From Blakeslea trispora (lineage: Eukaryota; Mucoromycota; Mucoromycetes; Mucorales; Choanephoraceae): a stretch of DNA of 64,000 bases. Position numbers and translations under genes: made by a program. This document shows positions 1-11,005 of this stretch, piece after piece. Under the pieces are notes generated by a model. The model was not told the origin of the DNA and did no database searches. It saw only the letters and a list, made by a program, of their open reading frames with translations. The stretch is taken from positions 1-64,000 of the forward strand of contig JAIWNE010000006.1 in assembly GCA_025331445.1 (NCBI GenBank). The letters run 5' to 3'. How positions within the stretch are numbered: position 1 is the first letter of the stretch; every line of letters starts with the position of its first letter.

Positions 1-344
1 GTCCACAAGCGATAATGGATTCCTCTTTTTCTTTTTTAAAAGATTTAAGAAGATCATGGACTTTACTATGGACATACCATTTTTTTTCCTCGAAATTACA
101 CTCAAAACAGTATATGACACTCAACCAGATTATTAACTTTTTAAATTTTGTAGATTTTTATTGAATAGTTGCAATTGATTCTTCTGTATGCCACTATTAT
201 TCAGACATCCAAAAAAGTGGTTCTCATTTCCAAAGATTTTGATGACATGAGCCCTAAACTTTAGAAAACTCGCCCAAGCATTATGAATGTACACCACAAA
301 CTAAGGAACCTAAGCGTGGCTATCACATCAAGTGCAAAAAAAAA

Positions 345-905
345 AAAAAAAAAAGCCATGAGGGCATCTACTGGCTAAATCACAGGAATTTTCTCAAATG
401 AAAAAGTTGCAATAGAAATTGATCTATCAATGGAGACTGTGTGAGGTATAATCGACCGCATCAAAGCAACAGGAACGCCTTTACCTCACACTTCTCCCTA
501 GAATATCTATAAAAGAAAACAAAAGACATTCATTAAAGAGGATGAAGACACCTTAGAAAGGTTGTAACGCGTCATATTTTTTTTTTTTTTTATGAAAATC
601 AACTAAATAAAACAAAAGAAGCGAATGGATGTCTTTAGAGACATTGTTGTGTCATATATCCCGAGGACTAAAGCTTCACTTATACCACACAAAGCTCAAG
701 TCTATCCTTACAGAGTGCCACCATAAGAATCGTACAAAATGGACCAAGTAGCATGTCTATTAAACAGAGGAAGATTAGGCTGGTGTAATTTGATCCATTG
801 AATCACATTTTTTTTTTTGTTCAGAAATGAAAGCGAGACAAAAAAAAAAAAGAGTCCTTTGACACATTAAGAAGGGTTATCAGAGAAAATTTATAGAGCC
901 AAATA
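345..905 (+). pseudogene. Decayed Tc1/mariner transposase relic
   Basis: Reading + in shifting frames gives blocks that resemble the N-terminal helix-turn-helix half of Tc1-like transposases. One block (about 360-500) contains T-G-K-S, then M-E-T-V, I-I-D-R-I-K-A-T-G and P-L-P-H-T-S-P, which matches the usual 'TV..ii.R.k.tG.p.p..sp' pattern. A weaker block at about 640-810 could be the linker before the catalytic domain. Many stop codons and poly-A/T interruptions show it is dead. No catalytic DDE triad or terminal inverted repeats could be seen. It is far more decayed than the Tc1 pseudogene near 49 kb. Family assignment is by pattern only. Confidence 0.45.
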
Positions 906-2361
906 CCCAGTTGGGTGAAAGTGAATTGGACCCCCTCTTTGTTGCTGTTGATTGTAGAGTGGGTTCAAGCTCGAGTACATTGGAATTTTGCCAATCTTGG
1001 AACTCAGGTGCTAGGTTGAATAATAACCTTCAGCCAAATCCTTTGTCATACCAAACTTTCCAATTCATTTGTTCAAGTATTCGTCCCTTTGAATTCTCTG
1101 GCATACAGTAGACACTTTATTTATAGGTCATCAAACATCTTGTAAAAAAAAAAAAAATCTCACCCTCAAGTAGAGAATACCCTTAAATAGAATGAGTTTT
1201 AAATTGATAAAAAACCTACCTTTAAACAGAAAATATCCTTAAATAGAACACCCTTAAAAAGAGCGACTACTGCAGGAAAAAAAAATTCATTCAAGCGAAC
1301 AAAGTGATTGATTGCTAATTGATGATTATCAGCTATGATCCTCAAAGCTACTCGATTTCTCTACGATCTTTTCTTTACTCTCGTTTGAGATTTAGAATAA
1401 CCCATAAACATATTCTTTGAATCATAAGCAAGCGACTGCAATTCATGGCAAACTGACTTGAATCTACATCTATTCTCTCTCTCTGTTTCATAGACATTTG
1501 AATAGTAATGAGGTGTAGGAATCGTATCAAGATAAAAAAAAAAAGTAGTGCGAATTGGCAGCTCTGGTTCATGACATGTAAACAAAAGAATCTCAACATA
1601 ATATAATCTGGGGGGGGGGTCATTTTCAAATTTGAGAGTGACTGCAAAAAAGCAGCACACCAAAGTGGCATGTTCTTAAAGAAAGAGAGAAACTGTGTAT
1701 CTAAGCTTGAAGGAAACTGTTCATTATGTGCTATCTAATTTGAAGCTTTCATGGCAGACATAGCATTAAGCCTATAGTAAATGCTCTTTTCCTTCTATAG
1801 CTTGAGCTTTACAAAAGAGAAGAGAGAATGAGTAGAGTTGACTAAACAAGCACTACACATGCTAATTAGAAAAGACCGGGTGATTTAGTTGATTCCCCTC
1901 CTATTCCCACGATAAAACACAGCAATAGAAAGTTTGCTTTCACATGGATAAGCTTCTATTCAACCTCGCTCCTTTTTTTGTTTTGTTTTGTTTTTTGTTT
2001 ATCATGACTTCTCTCTCTTAGACTTGTAATAGCATATCTCTCTCTGCTTCTTTCTTTTATTGCACTGTTTTTTTTTTTGTAACTTTCCAAGAAAAAAACG
2101 GTAAGAAATCTATTAAAAAAATGACACATCTTTTTTTTTTTTTTTAAACCTGTAATCTTTCAAGAAAAAAAAAGTGACTCTTTGGATTTTTTTTTTTTCT
2201 ACGCCCAAATAAATAAATAGCAACACAAAAATTATGCCCAACTCCTCTTCTACACGTTTACAACAGATTAACAGACACTTTGCCATGTCCAGTAAGTTGA
2301 ACTTGTTTACTTGTTTCTCAAAAGCAACCAGTCTCACTCACTCCTTTTTTGGTTATTTTGA
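906..2361. other. Gene-free spacer upstream of aspartate aminotransferase
   Basis: No credible coding frame is seen. The stretch is AT-rich with poly-A/T runs, a G10 run near 1610 and pyrimidine-rich tracts just upstream of 2362, where the promoter and 5' UTR of the aminotransferase gene must lie. Short frames near 911 and 1361-1671 have no recognisable motifs and are treated as chance. Confidence 0.5.
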
Positions 2362-3734
<1,373 letters not shown>

Positions 3735-3986
3735 ATTATTATTATTTTAAAAATAAAATAAAAAAAATAAAACTCTGAAATTGAAATAAAATATATATTT
3801 TTTTGCATAATAATATAAATAAATATTTTCTTCATGAAGCAAATCATATAAAAAAAGAAAGGGAAAATTGCGCATCATAAGAAGGGAAAGGGGAAGGGGG
3901 GGGGAATAAACAAGATTTAAAAGAGAAAAAAAAAATAACAAGAAAATAATTTCCTTTTTTTTTTTTCTTTTTTTGTCTTTATTTTC

Positions 3987-5253
3987 TTACTGACAAAGAC
4001 GTTTAACAAAACGATCTTCATCTGCAAGTAATTGTCTTTTTGTTGTAGATTGAATGGCATGTTGAGAAGAAGGTGGTGACAAAATGTCAAAAGAGACGCC
4101 CGAATCAGTTCTTTGGTAGGTAAATTGATTGTCTGATGATAACACAATCGTCTTTGTGGCAGGTGGAGACAGAGGTGCCATAGGATGATTGTTCTCATCA
4201 AGTGGTGGTGAAGGATAGTTTTGACGAATCAATCTGCTATTGTCTGATGTGTTGACTGAAGCGGAGGTTAAAGATGCTGAATGCGTAGTCGCCAACAAAG
4301 TAGTACTAGCAGGTGAATGTTGGTTGGATTGAGTCTGTTTGGCACATTCAGATGAATAACCCTTTTGAATATGGCCATGAAGTTGAGTGTACCATTTGTC
4401 AAATGTTGCCTTGTTAATATGAAGTCTGTAATCAATGAGTTGTAAAAAGGCCATTTCGGCAGCATTGATCTCATTGATATCAAGTCCTGTAATCTTGGCC
4501 CAAGCTTTGTTGTGATAGTTTTTGTCGTGCAAATATTTTGAAGCGACCATAAGAGAGGCAAGGAACATGCGTCGTCCACAGCACATTAAATCATCCATTT
4601 TAGTGTTGGTCTGCATGTTGTTGGATAAATCAGAAGAAGGCTTGATACGTTGATAGAGTTTTTCATGAACGATTCGTTTGACACGAAAGACATAGAAGAG
4701 ACTGATTTGAACGGTAGAATAGGTTGCTTTGGATCGTCTGAGGATTTCACTGCAAAACCCTTTGGTTGGCATCACTTTGACCTTTTGATGTTCAATCAAG
4801 AATTTTGGGTGCCAGATAGAGTCGATTACATTGGCAAAAGTCTCTGTTGTAAACAATCGAAATTAATCTTGAATGTTGCAACATATAAATCATAAGCAAG
4901 CATTCATTTCCTGGCATTCAGTTTTCTTTTTTTGTATGCAATTTCTTTCTTTTTCTTTTTAAATAAAGAAAGGGGGGGAATTAAAAAAGAAAAAAAATTG
5001 CTGCGTATTTACAAAAAAAGAGCAGCAGCAGGAAACAAGCAGCAATAAGAATTGAAAGAATAAACTTACCAACTAATTTTTCAATCATAAATGTACGTTC
5101 TTGACGAGAAGAATCCATAAATTGACGGTATTTTTCACAGGGGCGTTCTTCAATTTGATTGTTGTGAGTAAGAGATGAAGGGTTGGTTGTCGCTACTGCG
5201 ACAGACGGTATGGGCCGTCTAGTTTCGGGAGGTTTTGAGTAATCATTTGTCAT
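3987..5253 (-). CDS. PCL/PHO80-type cyclin (two exons)
   Basis: Probable regulatory subunit of a PHO85-class cyclin-dependent kinase. The long open frame at 3987-4856 has no ATG at its 5' end. Joining it to an upstream exon solves this: exon 1 5253-5070, intron 5069-4844 (226 nt, GTAAG donor, ACAG acceptor), exon 2 4843-3987, giving 346 aa. The junction yields E-K-L-V-E-T-F-A-N-V-I-D-S-I-W, the usual entry into a PCL cyclin box. The cyclin box follows (R-V-K-R-I-V, then M-F-L-A-S-L-M-V-A-S-K-Y-L-H-D, then A-K-I-T-G-L and E-M-A-F-L-Q-L-I-D-Y). The C-terminal third is Ser/Thr/Pro-rich and probably disordered. The long intron is unusual for this locus. Which PCL class it belongs to cannot be told without a phylogeny. 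Confidence 0.88.
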
Positions 5254-7649
5254 TTGTACTGTGATTCTTTGTCTTGTTAAAAGCGTTTCCTCTTCTTCTT
5301 CTTGGGGGATTGAATTAAGAAAGGAAAAGTATTTAAACTGCAAAGAGAAGGTCTTTTGGAAGTAATAGTTGAAAAGAGAAAAGAGAAAAAAGAGGAAGGA
5401 AAAAAAAAGAAGTGTGTAAGAGTGAGAGTAAGAGAGAGTGTGCTTATGAAAAAAAAAAGGGGAGTTTTTTTTTTTTGCGTTTAGATTTTTTTTTTATAAA
5501 ATATCGAAAAGTAAAAGGTGAGAGGATCAAAGATGACTAAAAGAGCATCGATTTTTTTTTAAAAAAAGAGGGTGAAATAGATAAGGTGTGTTTAGGTGTG
5601 TTTTTTTATAAAGAAAAGTTTATTGTTGTTGTTGTTGTTGTTGTTGTTGTTATTGGTGGTGAAAAGAAGATGTCATACAATATCGAAATCGTCTGAACAG
5701 GTTAGGTTTCTTTTCTGTAATAAAAATGTATATAAAAATAAAAATAAAGAAAACTGTTACGCAGTTCAGAGAAAAGAAGGAAAAAAAGAAATCATTAATT
5801 GGTTCTACTGTCTCTTTTATACTCCTTCTCAGCTATCCAATGATATTCGTGGCGCAGCAATAAATAGCAGTGAGATGACGTCGCACGATATTTTTGGCTT
5901 TTTTTTTTTTTTGTTCTGACTATTATTGTTTTTTCCCTTCTTTGTTTTCTTTCCTATTGGATAGATTGTTCTTATAAAAAAAAGTCACCTGCTACAGTAT
6001 ATGTTATATTCTCTTGTTATATCGTATCCACATTGTCTTTATTTTTCTTTTCTAGATATTCAAAGCAGTCTAATTAGGCACATATGCTTGATTGAGTTGG
6101 ATAAGAAGAGACAATATTCACTGTATTGTTTTGTTTGTTCATTTGCGTAGTAATAAATGACTAGTCTCTAATTCATATTCTCCCCCCCCCCCTTTTTTTT
6201 GGTTTTTAATGCATTTACTCAATGTCCGCTTAGTCATGAATCAGTTGAAGAACTTCTTTCATGATCTTTACTTACGATCAGGGGGGGGGGAAACAAAGAA
6301 GAGAATGAATGTAACAGGGTCAGCCCTAAAGTTGACTGTAAAATGTACAGTGTATTACAAACGCATGACACAGTATTAGGACGATGGAGGACAAGCCTAA
6401 AAAAAGAAAGAAAAAAAAAAGTAAAAAAAAAAAAAAACTGCGGCATAATAGTGTTCAGCCTATCAATCGGGAAAGCAAAAAAAAGAAAAAAAAAAAAAAA
6501 AAAAAAGGAAGCTTATTTCTTAAGAAAGACATTGATCCAAGTCAGTGATGGCCCCTAACTAAGCTTATATGAACAATAGAAGCTGATGAACAATTCAAAA
6601 GAAATAAAAACTACACAGGCTTTATGCTTTTTCTCATTACTCAATGGTATCCAATCACATGATTTTTAAGAGAGAAAAAAACAAGCAAGCGAGGCCAAAA
6701 TTCATTCTGTTTAAGCAAAAAAGAAACCCACTTGCTTCCTACTGTTCAATAGAATCTATTTGTTTACAACAAAGTGTTTGAGACAGTGAGTGAAAAATGA
6801 TGCTTCTTGACTCATGCTGCTTCTCTATTGGTTTGGAAAAATAAACAGCACATACACCCGTACTTGTTGAATTTGTTATTTGAGAGCACTATGCCTGAAT
6901 AAAGTAGCACTTGAATTATTTTTGTTTATCCCCGAGTGAGCTGTTATTCCATAAAAAAAAATTCGCTTCAGGCAAATAATCAAGCTGGTAGTCCATTTGT
7001 ATCATATCAATGAGTTCTCTCTTTTTTTTTTTGGAACCTATATAAACGATAATGGCTAAACACAACAGACTATTTATCAGTACATTTCAATGTATCAAAA
7101 GCATACAAGTATAATCTAAAAGAGATGGGTCAATTAGACATGATGAGCTTATTGTTTTCTCTTGATGTATTGACTGTGTAGATCTTTTGTTAAAAGTATC
7201 GACCAGCTAATACGTTGTCAAAGTGTGTTTTCATGAGAATTACGCACAGCATAATAACTTGGTTAAAGACAGATGCGTTATTTGTATGCCTTTGTTGAAA
7301 TAATCTCAGCCCAGATTATGCTTTGGTGTTTAAGATGACTTTCAAAGTTCCTGCTTCTTGTTGTAAGGACATGCCTAGTTTCTTTTCTTTTTACTCTTAT
7401 CATTCTATTGTTGGCCCAAAGTAATGAACACAAATCAATCGCTTCATTAGGATGAGGTGTCAAATTTAAACAATTTTTTTTTTGATGGCAGCAAAGCCTC
7501 GATTTCCAATGGAACACACACATTGTTACTGTGATAGTAAGAAGAAAAAGAAAAAAAAAAAGGCCTAATTCCTAATTAGCCAACAACGTTTATTAACAAA
7601 TTGAATACCCTTTCTTTTCTTTTTCTTTCCTTTTATCTCTCTTTCTTAT
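5254..7649. other. Gene-free spacer between cyclin and F-box genes
   Basis: About 2.4 kb holding the divergent upstream regions of the cyclin (-) and the F-box gene (+). It contains several long homopolymers (poly-A/T to 22 nt, a C10 run near 6182, a G10 run near 6282) and a (TTG)n tract. Open frames here are low-complexity Lys/Phe-rich or begin at non-ATG codons, and I see no protein motif in them. The last 100 bp before 7650 are CT-rich, as is common just upstream of fungal start codons. Confidence 0.5.
5623..5651. repeat. (TTG)n microsatellite
   Basis: About nine tandem TTG units lie in the spacer upstream of the cyclin gene. It is a simple-sequence tract with no coding context. Confidence 0.9.
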
Positions 7650-9269
7650 ATGTTGTCACTCTTTCCCCCAGAAATCATTCATAGGATAAGCATTTATCTT
7701 TCTCAAATAGATCATTATGAATTGGTGCTCGTCAACCATGCCTTTTACAACATGTTTATTGCATGTCTTTATAGAGATATTCGAATCAATAGTGATGATC
7801 ACTTTAGGCAACTACTGAGATCTTCCAAATACCACCCGTTTGTTCAACATATGAATGCATATCAAGCTAGTCTATCTAACCAGGATTGTCTCAAGATACA
7901 AGAACTGTTTCCTACTTTGCTTTCCATAAGCCTCAGCTTGAGCAGTGTATGTGACATACCCAGATTTTATCAATCTTTTGAGAATCTGAGCTCGCTTTGT
8001 CTTTCTACCTATGCACTCGATTACGAGCCATTAGAGATCATTTCCTATACACCACAGTTAACCGTGCTCAGGATTGAATACGTTCCTGGATTGAACACCA
8101 CCACTGAATTTGTAGAGGCTGTGCTCCAGAGATGTCCCAAATTAGAAAGTTTGTCTATCGCTAGTGACACAGCAGACATACCCTTTAAGAATGCAGAACC
8201 AATCACTGAACCAAACCGAATATTAAAACATTTCGAGTTGATTACCATCAGCGAACTAGGCCAACATCGTTCGTGGCTAGCATATATTGGTCACAAGTAC
8301 CCACAGCTTCAATCGGTTCAATTTCGACAGACAAAGCAACTCATAACGATAGGTAAATCTTGTTCTAAGGAATTCTATCAAACGTTTCTGTCTCAATGTC
8401 CCCACCTTGTTCGTTTTGAATGGGTCAATGTACTTCCTGATGGCGAACTCGTTCAACTGTTAAGCCAGCAACAACAGACATTGTCTGTATTAGCATTGAA
8501 TGATATACCAGCTGTAGTGCTTTCTCAAACAAGACACCACCCTTTTCACAATATCTTGAAATTTTATCTGGTTCAGCAGGCACGAGGAGCAACAGATGAA
8601 TACATGAACGCCATTAGTCTTGCGTTTCCTAGACTATCTCATTTGACATTAAAACCGGAATATCTTTTGTCTCCCTTGTTGAATCTAAATAGGCTAATGA
8701 AGGCTTGTCCCAACCTAACAGTACTCTCTTTGTGCTCTCAATCGATAGAGTGCAGTGACTTTGAGGCAGAGCAGTTTCCATTGACTCAACTGACTCTGTT
8801 CAAGTGTCAGTATGATTGGCGTTTATTTGAGTACCTTGATGCTACCTGCCCGGATCTCAGGTATCTCATAGTGAATCAGCCAGATTATTCGGGAGGGGTC
8901 TGTCGTGCAAACATTCAGCTACCACACCGAAAGCTGACAAAAATCGAGTTTCGTGTGAATGTAAGACCTTATCGACTCTATCAGGTACAGCAGCGGGATC
9001 GATGTGAATGGTATCTGCTGGATAAATATACATCTGATGAGGAGATACAGTTCGTGTCTGTCCATTCTATCAAGAAGCTAAGTTATGAAGAAGGGCTTCT
9101 GTTGGATAATCTCTCGATGAACATTCCTGTTTCAGATATTGCCTTGCTTAAATTACCTCCATTTTACTCGATCTACAGAAACCTGCGCCACATGTTGGAA
9201 AAAGGATATGTCAAAATTGTTTGTCATTCTATCGGCGCTTTTTTCATTAATGAGAAGCGAGTGTTTTGA
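7650..9269 (+). CDS. F-box protein with LRR-like body
   Basis: Single-exon gene of 539 aa starting at a true ATG after a CT-rich leader. Residues 4-45 (F-P-P-E-I-I-H-R-I-S-I-Y-L followed by L-V-N-H-A-F and L-Y-R-D-I) fit an F-box, the segment that binds Skp1 in SCF ubiquitin ligases. The rest shows irregular leucine-rich segments such as C-P-K-L-E-S-L-S-I, C-P-N-L-T-V-L-S-L and C-P-D-L-R-Y-L-I, typical of the expanded F-box/LRR families in Mucorales. The target protein cannot be predicted. It stands alone, with long spacers on both sides. Confidence 0.82.
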   Translation: MLSLFPPEIIHRISIYLSQIDHYELVLVNHAFYNMFIACLYRDIRINSDDHFRQLLRSSKYHPFVQHMNAYQASLSNQDCLKIQELFPTLLSISLSLSSVCDIPRFYQSFENLSSLCLSTYALDYEPLEIISYTPQLTVLRIEYVPGLNTTTEFVEAVLQRCPKLESLSIASDTADIPFKNAEPITEPNRILKHFELITISELGQHRSWLAYIGHKYPQLQSVQFRQTKQLITIGKSCSKEFYQTFLSQCPHLVRFEWVNVLPDGELVQLLSQQQQTLSVLALNDIPAVVLSQTRHHPFHNILKFYLVQQARGATDEYMNAISLAFPRLSHLTLKPEYLLSPLLNLNRLMKACPNLTVLSLCSQSIECSDFEAEQFPLTQLTLFKCQYDWRLFEYLDATCPDLRYLIVNQPDYSGGVCRANIQLPHRKLTKIEFRVNVRPYRLYQVQQRDRCEWYLLDKYTSDEEIQFVSVHSIKKLSYEEGLLLDNLSMNIPVSDIALLKLPPFYSIYRNLRHMLEKGYVKIVCHSIGAFFINEKRVF

Positions 9270-9470
9270 ATGTGTTTGCTCTGAATAAACACACTATATT
9301 CATGGAACATATCCAAGTGGGAGATAATATCAAGTCTATCAAGATATTTCATATCAACACAAAAACCCAAGAGAGAGAGAGAAAAAAAAATCAAAAGATT
9401 GCTAAATAAGCCCATTTACTTTCCTCTATAATAACCGCTCTAAAGGGGATGTTTACTTATATGTCAGTTT

Positions 9471-9655
9471 ATCTTGCTCGACAATAAAAAGTAGACACAT
9501 TGATTTACCTTACATGCAAGGTGAGTTTTTTGTTTTTTTTATTGTTCAAGAGGAGCCTAATCATCGAAACAAACTTCGTTCGCATAAATGTCACCGCTTG
9601 TCGTAATCTGACTTGAAAGCTTTTTACAGTCTGTTTGTCATTTCTCTCTCTCTCT
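9471..9655. repeat. Dispersed repeat A, copy 1
   Basis: The sequence starting TATCTTGCTC.ACAATAAAAAGTAGA and continuing through CCACTTGTCGTAATCTGAC.TGA.AGCTTT to ATTTCTCTC recurs at 17019-17117 in the same orientation. This copy carries about 75-80 extra bases in the middle. Matching blocks are roughly 85-90% identical by eye. No coding potential is seen, and the element family is not identified. Confidence 0.75.
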
Positions 9656-10084
9656 ACCAGATTGCTTCTATCTTTCCAATATGAAAAGCCCTCTTCTCGA
9701 TACAAATCAACTCTGTTTGTTCGACAAAGAACGGAAACAAAAGTTTCTATCCGCAGACTTTGGCTTCAAAAATGGCAATAGAAAAAGAAACCAGTCCCAA
9801 GGCAAACGTTTCTATAAGCATCTATAGCTAGAAGGGACATTCGATGTGATCATTTTAGATTTCGAAAATAGAGTTAGAGCATTTACCTAATGATGAAGCG
9901 GGGGGGGGAGCAACAAGGTAAACAAATCTTATGATTCAAACAAGAGAAATAAAGAAAGCATTTTACTTTGCTAACAAGATGTATTCCATTGGGGGTAAAT
10001 GCCATCACTCTTTCTTCGCCAAATTAAACATATAAGGTAAGACTATCTTATGATTGGTAAAACAAAAAATATTATGGAACAGAA
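9656..10084. other. Gene-free spacer
   Basis: No gene is seen. It contains a G9 run near 9901 and merges into the diverged end of the large dispersed repeat B. Confidence 0.45.
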
Positions 10085-11005
10085 AGCATCTCACCCTGTA
10101 GATGTTGTGCAAGATGCAGACTAACAGTATATCTTTACATGAGTAGGTCAAAAAAATAAACAAAGACAAACAAGAGATGAGTCTCTTGAGAGTAGAGAGG
10201 GCAGCTTGTGAAGAAAAGGCTTTTTGCTTATTTGTCACCATGGTCAGAGTGGTAAAATAGACATGAAAAGGAAGAGAAAAAGAGAGAGTCAGACAGAAGC
10301 AATTGCAGTTGTAGAGACTGTGATGCCTGTGTCTTTTATTAGGAAACGGAATATAAAACAAGCTTTTATTTAGGTGAAGAGAAAAAGTGTTAAACACGAT
10401 AAAAAACTCTTCTTAATGTATTATGAGAAGGTATATGGTGGTTCAGGTGCGGTAAATATTGTTTAGATACAGTTGGATAGGCACAATTGGAAGCAGAAAT
10501 AGACACAGAAGCAGGGACCCAGCAAAGGCATCAGTAAAGTCAAGTCTTGAGTTGTTTAGTAATAGAGTCACCTCCAACAACAAAGCAAGACAAGAAAAAG
10601 TAAGAACGCAGAGGGTAAGCCTTCCTTGACTTACTCTTTTTGAATAAGCCAAAGAAGACTCAGTTCTGTTCGCACTATCCCAAATCCTTAGCAAACCCCA
10701 TACCAGTCAACTAACGAGAAATAGTACAAGTATGTCTGTACCCCGCTTCCTCTGCCCAGATCCCTACAGGACACACTCATAGTGTTAACAGATCAGGCGG
10801 CGTAATTGCCCTCAGTCATTCCGACTTCAGTCCCAATACTAGAAAACGAGGGTCGTTCGCGAAAATGGACTAGATTCCGGTCGTAAGCCACTTTATATAG
10901 GATCAGGAAAGGCAGCATCAGTCTTTGTCCTTACCCCCATCAAGCTTGAAGTAGAGGCAGAAGCACCAAGAGAAGAAGAGAGAGAGCAGAGAGAACGAGT
11001 AAAAA
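10085..11005. repeat. Large dispersed repeat B, copy 1
   Basis: This stretch matches 63065-64000 in the same orientation. From about 10510 to 11000 the copies are near identical: in 10640-10985 I count only a handful of differences. From 10085 to 10500 they align only loosely, at perhaps 65-75%. Read on the minus strand, the conserved half has a TATATAAAG motif (10891-10899) followed by about 370 bp of well conserved, non-coding sequence. A solo LTR of a retrotransposon transcribed on the minus strand is the simplest guess. An RNA gene or another mobile element is possible. No protein, primer-binding site or target duplication could be confirmed. Confidence 0.85.
10891..10899 (-). promoter_or_regulatory. 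TATA-like box inside repeat B
   Basis: The minus strand reads TATATAAAG at the edge of the best-conserved half of repeat B. The same motif with identical flanks is in the second copy near 63880. Its place suggests a promoter directing transcription towards lower coordinates. This is inferred from sequence only. Confidence 0.4.

Noticed and set aside
3987..4856. Cyclin as a single-exon gene
   Set aside because: The open frame begins with TTG. An upstream ATG exon with good splice sites restores the conserved residues before the cyclin box.
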